A DNA stretch of 64,000 nucleotides from Leucobacter triazinivorans. GTDB taxonomy: Bacteria; Actinomycetota; Actinomycetes; Actinomycetales; Microbacteriaceae. Shown in pieces: positions 24,885-33,765 of this stretch; position 1 is the first letter of the stretch; every line of letters starts with the position of its first letter. The translations under genes and the position numbers were made by a program. The notes beneath the pieces were generated by a model. It made no database searches. It was not told where the DNA came from and worked only from the letters and a program-made list of their open reading frames with translations. The stretch lies in the NCBI RefSeq assembly GCF_004208635.1, contig NZ_CP035806.1, positions 2,418,001 through 2,482,000 of the forward strand. Reading direction: 5' to 3'.

Positions 24885-25565
24885 ATGACCTTCTCCCTGA
24901 TCCTGCGCGACCCGGAGACCGGCGAGTTCGGCTCGGCGATCTCCTCCTCCTCGCCCGCGGTCGCCGCGCGCTGCCTCAACCTCGCAGACGGCGTCGGCGG
25001 CGCCAACTCGCAGAACGTCACCGATCCGCGCCTAGGGCCGCAGCTGCTCGAGCGGCTGCGATCCGGAGCCACCGCCCAGCAGGCGATCGACGCCGTCGTG
25101 GCCGCGGCCGATCCCACCACCATCGACTACCGGCAGTTGCTGGTGCTCGACGGCTCCGGACGAGCCGCGGTCTACTCTGGCGGACGCGCGCTCGGCGTCT
25201 TCGGGTCGGCGACCCGGGAGAACGCGGTCGCGGGCGGCAACATGCTCGCGAGCCTCGACGTGCTCGACGCGCTCGTGGACACCGCGCTGTCGGCGAAGGG
25301 CCGTATCGAGGAGCGTCTGTACGCCGCGCTGCAGGCGGCGATGGTCGCGGGCGGCGAGGAGGGCCCCGTGCACTCGGCCGGCATCTCCGTGGTGGCCGAC
25401 GCCGGCTGGCGGGTCACCGACCTGCGCGTCGACTGGGTCGACGAGGATCCGATCGGCGCCCTCGGCCGGGTGCTGGAGGCGTGGCTGCCCCAGCGCGACG
25501 ACTACGTCGACCGCGGCATCGATCCCTCGGCCGCCCCGTCATACGGGGTGCCCGGCGATGAGTGA
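24885..25565 (+). CDS. DUF1028-family protein
   Basis: 226 residues, matching the DUF1028 family: MTFSLILRDPETGEFGSAIS, then LNLADGVGGANSQNVTDPRL, then LASLDVLDALVDTALS. The family has an Ntn-hydrolase-like fold and no firm biochemical function. It is often found beside RidA and M20 amidohydrolases, as here. It begins 10 bp after ridA and overlaps the next gene by eight bases. A hydrolase or amidase role in the same pathway is a guess from fold and context. Confidence 0.85.
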   Translation: MTFSLILRDPETGEFGSAISSSSPAVAARCLNLADGVGGANSQNVTDPRLGPQLLERLRSGATAQQAIDAVVAAADPTTIDYRQLLVLDGSGRAAVYSGGRALGVFGSATRENAVAGGNMLASLDVLDALVDTALSAKGRIEERLYAALQAAMVAGGEEGPVHSAGISVVADAGWRVTDLRVDWVDEDPIGALGRVLEAWLPQRDDYVDRGIDPSAAPSYGVPGDE

Positions 25566-26745
25566 CGCGCTGAAGCGCCGCATCGCCGAGCGCAGGGAGC
25601 AGGTGGATCGCGAACTCGTGGCGCTGTCGAACCGGCTGCACGCCGATCCCGAGCTCGGCTGGCAGGAGCATCGCTCGTCAGCCGCGGTCGCGGAGCTGCT
25701 CACCGCGCACGGATTCGCGGTCGAGCAGCCCTACCTGGGGCTCGAGACCGCGTTCCGAGCGGTGGCAGGCGCGGGATCCGGATCCGCCGGTCCCCGGTTC
25801 ACCGTCGGGTTCCTCGCCGAGTACGACGCTCTGCCGGGGCTCGGCCACGCCTGCGGGCACAACCTCATCTCCGCGATGTCCGCGGGCGGCGCCATCGCGC
25901 TCGCCGTCGTCGCCGACGAGCTCGGCATCGCCGTCGAGGTGATCGGCACCCCGGCGGAGGAGGGCGGCGGCGGCAAGATCGAGCTGCTCGAGCGCGGGGC
26001 GTTCCAGGATCTCGACTTCGCCCTCATGGCGCACCCGGCTCCGGTCGACGTGGCCGAGGCGCGGCCCTTCGCGGTGGCGCACTGGCACGTGCGGTACGAC
26101 GGCCGTGCGGCTCACGCGGCGGCCTATCCCGAGCGCGGGATCAACGCCAACGACGCCTTCCTCGTCGCGCAGCTCGCGATCTCGCTGATGCGGCAGCAGC
26201 TGCCGGCGGGCGTGCGCGTGCACGGCGTGCAGACGCGCGGCGGCGAGGCTCCGAACGCGATCCCGGAGCGCACCGAGGGGCGCTGGTACGTGCGCGCCGA
26301 GACCACCGAGCAGCTGATCGAGCTCGAGGAGCGCGTGCTCAGGTGCTTCGAGGCGGGCGCGCTCGCGACGGGGGCGCGGCTGACCGTGACCCCCGAGAGC
26401 AAGCGCTACGCCGAGATGCGCACCGACGAGCACGCGCTCGCGTGCTACCGCGCGAACGCGATCGCGCTCGGCCGCGACTTCGACGTGGATCCGCAGGCCG
26501 CGACCATGAACCGCGCGTCCACCGACATGGGCAACGTCTCGCTCGTCGTCGACGCGATCCACCCCTACATCGGTGTCGGCGGCGAGGCGAGCAACCATCA
26601 GCCGGGCTTCGCCGCGGCCTGCGTCGGCCCCGTCGCCGAGCAGACGCTGCGCGACGGCGCGACCGCGCTGGCCTGGACGGCGCTCGATGTGGCGCTGCGC
26701 CGCACCGGCGGCGACGAGATCCCGAACCCCACGAAGAGAGGATAG
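25558..26745 (+). CDS. M20-family amidohydrolase (AbgB/aminoacylase-like)
   Basis: 395 residues. The metal-binding segment GFLAEYDALPGLGHACGHNL and the catalytic Glu motif GTPAEEGGGGKIELLERGAF identify the M20D group, which cleaves N-acyl or p-aminobenzoyl-glutamate type amides. A dimerisation domain interrupts the catalytic domain (~residues 180-300). The start overlaps the DUF1028 gene. Operon context suggests it releases an amine or amino acid from an N-acylated compound that then goes to the transaminase/dehydrogenase pair (inference). Confidence 0.9.
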   Translation: MSDALKRRIAERREQVDRELVALSNRLHADPELGWQEHRSSAAVAELLTAHGFAVEQPYLGLETAFRAVAGAGSGSAGPRFTVGFLAEYDALPGLGHACGHNLISAMSAGGAIALAVVADELGIAVEVIGTPAEEGGGGKIELLERGAFQDLDFALMAHPAPVDVAEARPFAVAHWHVRYDGRAAHAAAYPERGINANDAFLVAQLAISLMRQQLPAGVRVHGVQTRGGEAPNAIPERTEGRWYVRAETTEQLIELEERVLRCFEAGALATGARLTVTPESKRYAEMRTDEHALACYRANAIALGRDFDVDPQAATMNRASTDMGNVSLVVDAIHPYIGVGGEASNHQPGFAAACVGPVAEQTLRDGATALAWTALDVALRRTGGDEIPNPTKRG

Positions 26746-26747
26746 GC

Positions 26748-28238
26748 ATGTCCCGCAGTACAGAGGAGTGGAGGGCCGCCGCGGCGGCCCTCGAGTTCGA
26801 CGGCCGCCCGGTGATCGGCGGCGCGCGCGTGGATGCGCGCTCCGGCGAGACCATCGAGAAGACGAACCCCGCGACGGGCGAGGTCATCTCCCGCATCCAC
26901 GCCTGCGACGCGAGCGACGTCGACGCCGCCGTCGCCGCGGCGCGCGCGGCCTATGCATCGGGCGCCTGGTCGCGCGCCGGCGCCGGCTTCCGCCGCGAGC
27001 GGCTGCTCGAGTTCGCGCGGCTCATCGAGCAGCGCGCCGACGACTTCGCCCTCTACGACAGCCTCGACATGGGCAAACCGGTGCGCGAGTCGTCGACCAT
27101 CGATGCGCCCGGATCCGCCGCCCTCTACCGCTTCTACGCCGAGGCGATCGAGAAGCGGGAGGACCTCATCCCCGTGACCCCGCCGGGGTCTACGGCGCTC
27201 GTGACCCGCGAGCCCCTCGGCGTCATCGGCGTGATCGTGGCCTGGAACTACCCGCTCGAGATCGCCACCTGGAAGCTCGCGCCGGCGCTGGCCGCCGGCA
27301 ACACGGTCGTGGTGAAGCCGCCCGTCGAGGCCTCGCACTCGACGCTGCTGCTCGCCGAGCTGGCGATCGAGGCGGGCATTCCGGCCGGCGTGCTCAACGT
27401 GGTGACGGGCCGCGGATCGACGGTGGGCCGGGCCCTCGGCCTGCACGAGGACGTCGACATGCTGGCCTTCACCGGGTCGACGGAGGTGGCGAAGCAGCTG
27501 CAGCAGTACGCGGGGCAGTCGAACATGAAGCGCCTCGCGCTCGAGGCCGGCGGCAAGAGCGCGAACCTGGTCTTCGCCGACTGCGACGACCTGCGGCTCG
27601 CCGCCGAGAAAGCGGCGTTCGGCAGCTTCTACAATCAGGGCGAGGTCTGCTCGGCCAACTCGCGCATCTTCGTCGAGCGCGAGGTCTACGAGGAGTTCCT
27701 GCGCCTCTACGCGGAGGCGGCGCAGGCGTATGCGCCGGGGGATCCGCTCGATCCCGAGTGCGGGATCGGCGCGCTCGTCTCCGAGGCCCACGCCGATACA
27801 GTGTGGGCGACGATCGAGAACGCGCGCCGCGACGGCACGATCTACGCCGGGGGATCCCGTCCCGACATCGGGGGATCCCGGGCCTTCATCGAGCCCACGA
27901 TCGTCACCGACGTGCCGGCCGACCACGAGGTGCACACCCGCGAGATCTTCGGCCCGGTGGCCGTCGTGACGCCCTTCGACACCGAGGACGAGGCGATCGC
28001 GCGTGCGAACGAGACCCCGTTCGGCCTGGCGGCTTCGCTGTGGACCGGCAGCCTATCGCGGGCGCACCGGGTCTCTTCGCGGCTGGTGGCGGGCACGGTG
28101 TCGGTGAACACGGTCGACGCGCTGGGCTTCACCACGCCGTTCGGCGGGTTCAAGCAGTCGGGCTTCGGGCGGGATCTCTCGGTGCACGCGCTCGAGAACT
28201 ACACCGACTACAAGACCACCTGGATGCAGTGGGGCTGA
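26748..28238 (+). CDS. Aldehyde dehydrogenase (PuuC/betaine-aldehyde type)
   Basis: 496 residues, normal for the NAD(P)-dependent family. Landmarks are VVAWNYPLEIATWKLAPALA, the catalytic Glu near 266 in LALEAGGKSANL and the nucleophile Cys near 301 in NQGEVCSANSRIF. It oxidises an aldehyde to the acid. Together with the downstream class III aminotransferase it would complete amine to aldehyde to acid conversion, as with putrescine or beta-alanine type substrates. It starts 2 bp after the M20 gene stop. The substrate cannot be fixed from the sequence. Confidence 0.92.
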   Translation: MSRSTEEWRAAAAALEFDGRPVIGGARVDARSGETIEKTNPATGEVISRIHACDASDVDAAVAAARAAYASGAWSRAGAGFRRERLLEFARLIEQRADDFALYDSLDMGKPVRESSTIDAPGSAALYRFYAEAIEKREDLIPVTPPGSTALVTREPLGVIGVIVAWNYPLEIATWKLAPALAAGNTVVVKPPVEASHSTLLLAELAIEAGIPAGVLNVVTGRGSTVGRALGLHEDVDMLAFTGSTEVAKQLQQYAGQSNMKRLALEAGGKSANLVFADCDDLRLAAEKAAFGSFYNQGEVCSANSRIFVEREVYEEFLRLYAEAAQAYAPGDPLDPECGIGALVSEAHADTVWATIENARRDGTIYAGGSRPDIGGSRAFIEPTIVTDVPADHEVHTREIFGPVAVVTPFDTEDEAIARANETPFGLAASLWTGSLSRAHRVSSRLVAGTVSVNTVDALGFTTPFGGFKQSGFGRDLSVHALENYTDYKTTWMQWG

Positions 28239-28320
28239 GCGCTCCTCGGTGAGGCGGCTTTCGCTCCGGGGGCGCCGTTCGCTGATTGAGCGAGCCCCGG
28301 CGGGTCGCCCCGCGCCCCTC

Positions 28321-28379
28321 TTCGCGCGTCAGTAGGTGTCACTAAACCTCGGTTTTGCCGACACCTACTGACGCGCGAA
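28321..28379. repeat. Hairpin element family A, copy 2
   Basis: Perfect 20-bp arms (28321-28340 TTCGCGCGTCAGTAGGTGTC, 28360-28379) enclose a loop with its own AAACC/GGTTT stem. It lies in the 426-bp gap between the aldehyde dehydrogenase and aminotransferase genes. Confidence 0.92.
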
Positions 28380-28383
28380 GAGG

Positions 28384-28493
28384 GGTGGGTTCGCTCGGCC
28401 GGCAGGGTGGGTTCGCTCGACCGGCAGGGTGGGTTCGCTCGACCGGCGGGGTGGGTTCGCTCGACCGGCGGGGTGCGTTCGCTCGACCGGCGG
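28384..28493 (+). repeat. Five tandem 22-bp repeats
   Basis: Unit GGTGGGTTCGCTCGACCGGC plus two bases, starting at 28384, 28406, 28428, 28450 and 28472 with few changes. It lies directly after the family A hairpin. The 22-bp unit is not a multiple of three, so it is not coding. Confidence 0.9.
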
Positions 28494-28541
28494 GGCGTGC
28501 TCGCAGCGCAGGTCCGAGGCCGTTCTCGCACACCCATCTCG

Positions 28542-28587
28542 ATCTGATTTCCAGATGAACAAGACAGATTTTCACTATTTTACAGAT
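28542..28587. promoter_or_regulatory. Two-site LysR-type operator upstream of the aminotransferase
   Basis: Site 1, ATCTG-ATTTC-CAGAT (28542-28556), is a T-N11-A palindrome. Site 2, TTTTCACTATTTTACAGAT (28569-28587), matches 18 of 19 bases of the site at 24366. The core spacing of 32 bp is the same as at the ridA promoter. Confidence 0.6.
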
Positions 28588-28664
28588 ATTTCGACCGGTG
28601 TGACGATGAATGGACAACGGCTCCGTCGCCCAGTCAGAGCCGACTGAGAGGACACGAAGGAATC

Positions 28665-30101
28665 ATGACTCTGCAGCAAGACACCATCGACCTGGCCGAC
28701 GTGGCAGTTGCGGCTCCGAGCGGTCTCGCGGAGATCGCAAAGCGTCACCTGGTGATGAATTTCACCCCCGCGAGCAAGTACCGCGACGACGAGCTCCCGG
28801 TGTTCGTGCGCGGCGAGCACTGCTCGGTGTTCGACGAGAACGGCCGCCGCTTCTTCGACGGCCTCGCCGGGCTGTTCTGCGTGCAGCTCGGGTACACCCA
28901 CGGCGCCGAGGTGGGCGACGCGGTGCGCGAGCAGCTCGCCGCCCTGCCCTATCAGACCACGTGGAGCGTCACGCATCCGCCGGCGGCGCTGCTCGCCCAG
29001 AAGATCGCGCAGCTCGCTCCCGGCGACCTCAACCGCGTCTTCTTCGCCTCGGGCGGCGGGGAGTCGAACGAGGCGGCGATCAAGCTCGCCCGCCAGTACC
29101 AGCAGACCATCGGCCAGGGCAGCCGCCACAAGTTCATCGCCCGCCGCGTCGCCTACCACGGCACCAGCTTCGGCGCGATGTCGCTCAACGGCATGACGGC
29201 GGTGCGCTCCATGTTCGAGCCGCTCATGTCGGGCGTGCGCCACACGCACAACACGAAGCGCTACCGCCGCCCGGAGGGCGAGACGCCCGAGCAGACGACC
29301 GCGTTTCTGCTCGGCGAGCTCGAGTCCCTCATCGTGCAGGAGGGCCCGGATACGATCGCGGCGATCATCATGGAGCCGCTGCAGAACGCGGGCGGCAGCC
29401 TCACGCCCCCGACGCCCGAGTACTTCGCCGGCGTGCGCGCCCTCTGCGACACGTATGGGATCCTCATGATCGCCGATGAGGTCATCACCGGTTTCGGGCG
29501 ACTGGGCAGCTGGTTCGGTTCGCAGCACTACGGCTTCCAGCCCGACATGATCGTGTTCGCGAAGGGCATCGCCTCGGCGTACATGCCGCTCGGCGGCGTG
29601 ATCGCGAGCGACCGGATCATCGAGACGGTGCTCGACGGCCCGGTCGGCATGTTCAACCACGCGCTCACCTACGGCGGCCACCCGGTCGCCTGCGCGGCGG
29701 CGCTCAAGAACCTCGAGATCATGGAGCGCGAGGGCGTCGTCGAGAACGTCGCCGAGCTGAGCCCGTACCTCGAGCAGCAGCTCGCCGCGGTCGCGCAGAA
29801 GCACGCGGGGATCGTCGGCGACTTCCGCGGAGACGGCTTCCACCGCAGCTTCGAGCTCGTGACGGACCATGCGGCGAAGCGCTGGCAGGCCGAGCCGATC
29901 AGCGCCGGCGACTTCGTGGGCGAGCATCTCTCCCCGGCGCTCGCCGAGGTAGGCCTCATCTGCCGCGTCGCCATCGACGCCGAGGGCAACCCGCTCGTGC
30001 AGGTCTCGCCGCCGCTCGTCATGACGCGCGCCGACATCGACGAGCTGGCAGATCTGCTGGACCGCGCGTTCACCATCGCGACGGAGCGCGCGGGCCTCTA
30101 G
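28665..30101 (+). CDS. Class III aminotransferase (omega-amino acid/putrescine type)
   Basis: 478 residues, PLP fold type I. The cofactor Lys is about residue 300 (VFAKGIASAYMPLGG), preceded by LMIADEVITGFGRLGSWFGS. The N-terminal part has GRRFFDGLAGLFCVQLGYTH. Relatives transfer the terminal amino group of diamines, beta-alanine or taurine to pyruvate or oxoglutarate. It has its own promoter with a LysR-type site pair, and an NCS1 permease follows it. Its aldehyde product would feed the upstream dehydrogenase. The start is ATG 28665 after CGAAGGA. Confidence 0.9.
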   Translation: MTLQQDTIDLADVAVAAPSGLAEIAKRHLVMNFTPASKYRDDELPVFVRGEHCSVFDENGRRFFDGLAGLFCVQLGYTHGAEVGDAVREQLAALPYQTTWSVTHPPAALLAQKIAQLAPGDLNRVFFASGGGESNEAAIKLARQYQQTIGQGSRHKFIARRVAYHGTSFGAMSLNGMTAVRSMFEPLMSGVRHTHNTKRYRRPEGETPEQTTAFLLGELESLIVQEGPDTIAAIIMEPLQNAGGSLTPPTPEYFAGVRALCDTYGILMIADEVITGFGRLGSWFGSQHYGFQPDMIVFAKGIASAYMPLGGVIASDRIIETVLDGPVGMFNHALTYGGHPVACAAALKNLEIMEREGVVENVAELSPYLEQQLAAVAQKHAGIVGDFRGDGFHRSFELVTDHAAKRWQAEPISAGDFVGEHLSPALAEVGLICRVAIDAEGNPLVQVSPPLVMTRADIDELADLLDRAFTIATERAGL

Positions 30102-30189
30102 ATCCCGTGCCGGAGACGTGGGGTGAGCCGACGTCTCCGGCGCACCGGCATCCCGCGCGGATGCTCAACCCCTCAATGGAGAGAGAACC

Positions 30190-31581
30190 ATGTCACACGA
30201 ACCCCCCGTCGTCACGAAGAGCTTCCTGCAGTTCGAGCAAGAGCACATCATGCCGATCCCCGAGAACAAGCGGACCGGCACCAACTGGTCGATCTTCGCC
30301 ATCTGGGTGAGTCTGAACATGATGCCGCTCGCCGTCGTCACCGGGGCCGTCGCCAGCGGCTCCTACGGCCTCCCGGTCGGGTGGAGCATCCTCGCCATCG
30401 TGGCGGGCAACGTGATCGGCGCGTTCGGCGCCGCGCTGCACGCCGCGCAGGGCCCGCACCTCGGCGTGCCGCAGATGCTGCAGGCCAGGGCCCAGTTCGG
30501 CTACCTGGGTGCCAGCCTCTTCGCGCTCATCGCGTTCATCATGTTCATGGGCTTCTTCGCGAGCATCCTCATCGTCGCCAAGGACTCCCTGCTCGTGGTG
30601 CTGCCCGAGTTCGACGGCACGCTGGCGATCGTGCTCTTCGCGGTGATCGGGATCGTGCTCTGCGTCTTCGGCTACGATCTGCTGCGCAAGACCATGGTCT
30701 GGCTGTCGATCTTCATCGGCATCGCGGTCGCGGTCTCGATGGTCATGTTCTGGATGCAGCCCGAGATCGTCACCTCGCGCGACGACGCCGCCTTCAACCC
30801 CGAGGGCTTCTTCGCCATGCTCGCGATCGGCGTCGTGTGGCAGCTGGCGTACGCCCCCTACGTCTCCGACTACACCCGCTACCTGCCGAAGAAGACCGGT
30901 CCGAAGACCGCGTTCTGGAGCACCTACCTGGGGCTCATGCTGAGCTCGGTCTTCGTGATGTCCCTCGGCGTGCTGCTCGGCGCGGCCAATCCTGAGAACC
31001 CGCTCGCCGCGCTCGGCGACCACCTCGGTGCGATCGGCCTGATCGTGCTGCTCGTATTCGCCGTGAGCTCAGCACTCATCAATGGGGTGGAGCTCTACTC
31101 GGCGGTGATGAACGGGCTGACGGTGCTGCAGTCGAACTTCAGGGTGACCATCACCTCTCGGGTGCGGGTGTGGACGACCATCGCCTCGGGCACGCTCGCC
31201 ACGGTGATCGCCGTGCTCGGCCAGGGCGACTTCATGCTGAACTTCGAGGCCTTCCTCACCCTGCTGCTCTACGTGCTCATCCCGTGGTCGGCGATCAACC
31301 TCGTGGACTACTTCATCGTGCACAAGGGCGAATACTCGATCGCCGACATGTTCATGCCCGACGGCGGCAGGTACGGCAAGTGGAACGCGGTCGGCCTGTG
31401 GAGCTACGCCATCGGTCTCGCGGCCCAGATCCCGTTCATGATCACGCCGCTCTTCACCGGCCCGTTCGCCGAGCCGCTGCAGTACATCGACATCGCCTGG
31501 CTCGTCGGATTCGCGGTCACGGCCGTCGTGTACCTCGCGCTCGTGCGGTCTTCCGCGAAGCGCAAGGTGCTGCAGGCGTAG
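30190..31581 (+). CDS. NCS1-family permease (cytosine/purine/hydantoin type)
   Basis: 463 residues with about 12 transmembrane segments. The start MSHEPPVVTKSF is followed by ENKRTGTNWSIFAIWVSLNM, the NCS1 first-helix signature, and YAPYVSDYTRYLPKK lies mid-protein. NCS1 proteins are cation symporters for nucleobases, hydantoins, allantoin or related heterocycles. ATG 30190 has GGAGAGAG upstream. It lies 88 bp after the aminotransferase gene and ends at a strong terminator, so it closes the cluster. It probably supplies the nitrogen compound degraded by the preceding genes (inference). Confidence 0.92.
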   Translation: MSHEPPVVTKSFLQFEQEHIMPIPENKRTGTNWSIFAIWVSLNMMPLAVVTGAVASGSYGLPVGWSILAIVAGNVIGAFGAALHAAQGPHLGVPQMLQARAQFGYLGASLFALIAFIMFMGFFASILIVAKDSLLVVLPEFDGTLAIVLFAVIGIVLCVFGYDLLRKTMVWLSIFIGIAVAVSMVMFWMQPEIVTSRDDAAFNPEGFFAMLAIGVVWQLAYAPYVSDYTRYLPKKTGPKTAFWSTYLGLMLSSVFVMSLGVLLGAANPENPLAALGDHLGAIGLIVLLVFAVSSALINGVELYSAVMNGLTVLQSNFRVTITSRVRVWTTIASGTLATVIAVLGQGDFMLNFEAFLTLLLYVLIPWSAINLVDYFIVHKGEYSIADMFMPDGGRYGKWNAVGLWSYAIGLAAQIPFMITPLFTGPFAEPLQYIDIAWLVGFAVTAVVYLALVRSSAKRKVLQA

Positions 31582-31598
31582 CCCCGGGCTGAACCCGC

Positions 31599-31642
31599 TG
31601 CGCCCTCTCGATCCCTCACGGATCGAGAGGGCGCAGCCGTTT
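31599..31642 (+). terminator. Strong intrinsic terminator after the NCS1 permease
   Basis: A 16-bp perfect stem (TGCGCCCTCTCGATCC / GGATCGAGAGGGCGCA) with a 5-base loop, followed by GCCGTTTTC. It starts 18 bp after the stop codon. Confidence 0.9.
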
Positions 31643-31670
31643 TCGGCGGCGACAACCGCGCCCCCCGCGA

Positions 31671-31727
31671 CGCGCGTCAGTAGGTGCGGCCTCACCGCCG
31701 TTTTGGGGACATCTACTGACGCGCGAA
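31671..31727. repeat. Hairpin element family A, copy 3
   Basis: Arms CGCGCGTCAGTAGGTG and CATCTACTGACGCGCG pair with one mismatch; the interior TCACCGC is shared with copy 5. It lies between the convergent NCS1 and potC-type genes. Confidence 0.88.
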
Positions 31728-31753
31728 CAGGGGGGGGAGAGGATCGAGCGCCA

Positions 31754-32563
31754 CTACTTCGCGTCGCCCGCGGCCGAGGCCTTCTGGGAGAAGTAGACCG
31801 GGATCAGGGACAGCAGGATCATCACGGTCGCGACGACGTTCACCTGATTCACCTCATTCGGCCGTGCCATCTGGTTCATGATCCACAGCGGCAGCGTCTC
31901 GACGCCGGGCGGGGCGGTGAAGATCGTGACGACGATCTCGTCGAAGGAGAGGGCGAAGGCCAGCAGACCGCCGGCGATGAACGCGCTGCGGAACTGCGGG
32001 AAGGTGACGAGCCGGAACGTTTGACCGATCCCGGCCCCGAGGTCCATCGACGCCTCCTCGAGATTCGGGTTCATGCGACGCAGACGCGCGATGACGTTGT
32101 TGAACACCATGACCACGCAGAACGTGGCGTGCGCGATGATCATGCCCCAGTAGCCCACGCTGATGCCCATGGGCTTCAGCACCTGATGGAAGGTGTTCGA
32201 CAGCGCCACACCGGTGACGATTCCTGGCAGGGTGATGGGGAGCACGATGAGCAGGTTGACCGTGTGCTGTCCGAAGAACCTGAACCGCTGCAGGGCGAAC
32301 GCTGCAAGGGTTCCCAGCAGCAGCGCGAACGCCGTGGCGACCAAGGCGACGATCACCGAGTTGAGCAGCGCCGCGTGCACCGCCGGGTTGACCAGCGCTT
32401 TGCCCCACCACTCGAGTGAGAACCCGGGGATCGGCCAGCCGGCGACCCGGCCCGAGTTGAACGAGTTCATGATGATCACGAACAGCGGGATGTACATGAA
32501 CCCCAGCACGACGAGCGTGACGACGGCCAGCGCGATCCTGGTGCCTCGATTCAGACGAAGCAT
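31754..32563 (-). CDS. Spermidine/putrescine-type ABC permease (PotC-like)
   Basis: 269 residues with about six transmembrane segments. The EAA-loop sequence ASMDLGAGIGQTFRLVTFPQ lies near residue 165. It has the PotC-like N-terminus LVVLGFMYIPLFVIIMNSFN. It is the last gene of a four-gene operon on the minus strand (ATPase, binding protein, permease, permease). It follows its partner permease by 52 bp. Confidence 0.9.
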   Translation of the reverse strand: MLRLNRGTRIALAVVTLVVLGFMYIPLFVIIMNSFNSGRVAGWPIPGFSLEWWGKALVNPAVHAALLNSVIVALVATAFALLLGTLAAFALQRFRFFGQHTVNLLIVLPITLPGIVTGVALSNTFHQVLKPMGISVGYWGMIIAHATFCVVMVFNNVIARLRRMNPNLEEASMDLGAGIGQTFRLVTFPQFRSAFIAGGLLAFALSFDEIVVTIFTAPPGVETLPLWIMNQMARPNEVNQVNVVATVMILLSLIPVYFSQKASAAGDAK

Positions 32564-32615
32564 GTCGATCCTCCTATTGATTCTTGGAACTGCTGCAGCG
32601 GGCGCCGGGGCGGGT

Positions 32616-33500
32616 CTACAGGTTGTTCAGTGCGCCGGTGCGGCGCACCGCGGCGAGGTAGATGACCACCAGCACGATCGGCACGACCGAGAACGCGGCG
32701 GCGAGCGGCGGGTTGAGGTTGATGTTCTGCGCGATGATGCTGCCGATCATCTGCGTGGATCCGCCGACGTACATGGCCGCGATGTAGTCGCCGAGGCTGA
32801 GCGAGAAGGTGAACACCGAGCCGGCGATGAGCGAGGGCAGCAGCAACGGCGCGACCACCGTGCGGATGGTGCGGAAACCGCTGGCGCCGAGGTCGGAGGA
32901 GGCGTCGAAGAGGTTGGCAGGGATCTGGGACACCGCAGCATATACCGGGATCGCCATATACGGGAACCAGAGGTAGACGAGCGTGAGGATGACGGCGACG
33001 ACGCCGAAGCCGGGCCCTTCGACCCCGACGGGCGAGAGCGACCAGTTGAAGAAGCCGTTCTCTGTCCAGACGAGCCGCATCGCGATGATCTTCACGAGAT
33101 AACCGGCCCAGAGCGGGAGCGTGACGAGCACCGCGAGCAGCGCGCGCAGTCTGGGGCCCGCGATCTTCACCATGAAGACGGCCAGGGGAACGGAGAACAC
33201 GGCGCAGATCACGGTCACGGCCAGCGCGATGCCGAGCGTGCGCATGGCGGTCGCGAAGTACGCGGGCACGCTGAAGAGCTGCTGGAAGTTCTCGAGGGTG
33301 AATCCGGGCTTGACCCGAGAGGTGAACGGGTCGGTCGTCCAGAAGGCCGTGATGAGCAGCAGCGCGAGCGACAGGATGTAGACGCCGACGAGCCAGGTCA
33401 TGGGCAGCGTCAGCAGGGACGCCAGTCGGCCCTTCGGATGCCGGTAGAGCGCGGTGGAGAGCGGTTTGGGGCGGCGTTCGAGAACGGTCTGGGTGTTCAC
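32616..33500 (-). CDS. Spermidine/putrescine-type ABC permease (PotB-like)
   Basis: 294 residues with about six transmembrane helices. The EAA loop is ASSDLGASGFRTIRTVVAPL. It pairs with the downstream PotC-like protein. It is separated from the upstream binding-protein gene by a 265-bp gap filled with REP-like hairpins. That may allow more binding protein than permease to be made (inference, by analogy with malE-malF). Confidence 0.9.
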   Translation of the reverse strand: MNTQTVLERRPKPLSTALYRHPKGRLASLLTLPMTWLVGVYILSLALLLITAFWTTDPFTSRVKPGFTLENFQQLFSVPAYFATAMRTLGIALAVTVICAVFSVPLAVFMVKIAGPRLRALLAVLVTLPLWAGYLVKIIAMRLVWTENGFFNWSLSPVGVEGPGFGVVAVILTLVYLWFPYMAIPVYAAVSQIPANLFDASSDLGASGFRTIRTVVAPLLLPSLIAGSVFTFSLSLGDYIAAMYVGGSTQMIGSIIAQNINLNPPLAAAFSVVPIVLVVIYLAAVRRTGALNNL

Positions 33501-33557
33501 GGTGGGTCCTCGCTGACGGGTGATGCTGGTGCAGTGGGGTGGTGGGGGTGGCGGGGG

Positions 33558-33735
33558 TGGCGGGTGCGGGGGATCGGGGATGCGTTTCGGGTCATCCTGC
33601 GCGGAGTCGCAGGATCCATGCGGGTGGGGGGTGGCGGGTGCGGGGGATCGGGGATGCGTTTCGGGTCATCCTGCGCGAAGTCGCAGGATCCATGCGGGTG
33701 GGGGATCCTGCGACTCCGCGCTTCGCGCAGGATGA
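33558..33735. repeat. REP-like cluster with a 74-bp tandem duplication inside the pot operon
   Basis: Two forward REP copies (GTCATCCTGCG starts at 33591 and 33665) sit in a duplicated 74-bp unit; an inverted copy follows at 33702-33735. It fills most of the gap between the binding-protein and PotB-like genes. Confidence 0.9.
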
Positions 33736-33765
33736 CCTCTGAGCGCTCAACCGGCGGAGGGGGTT

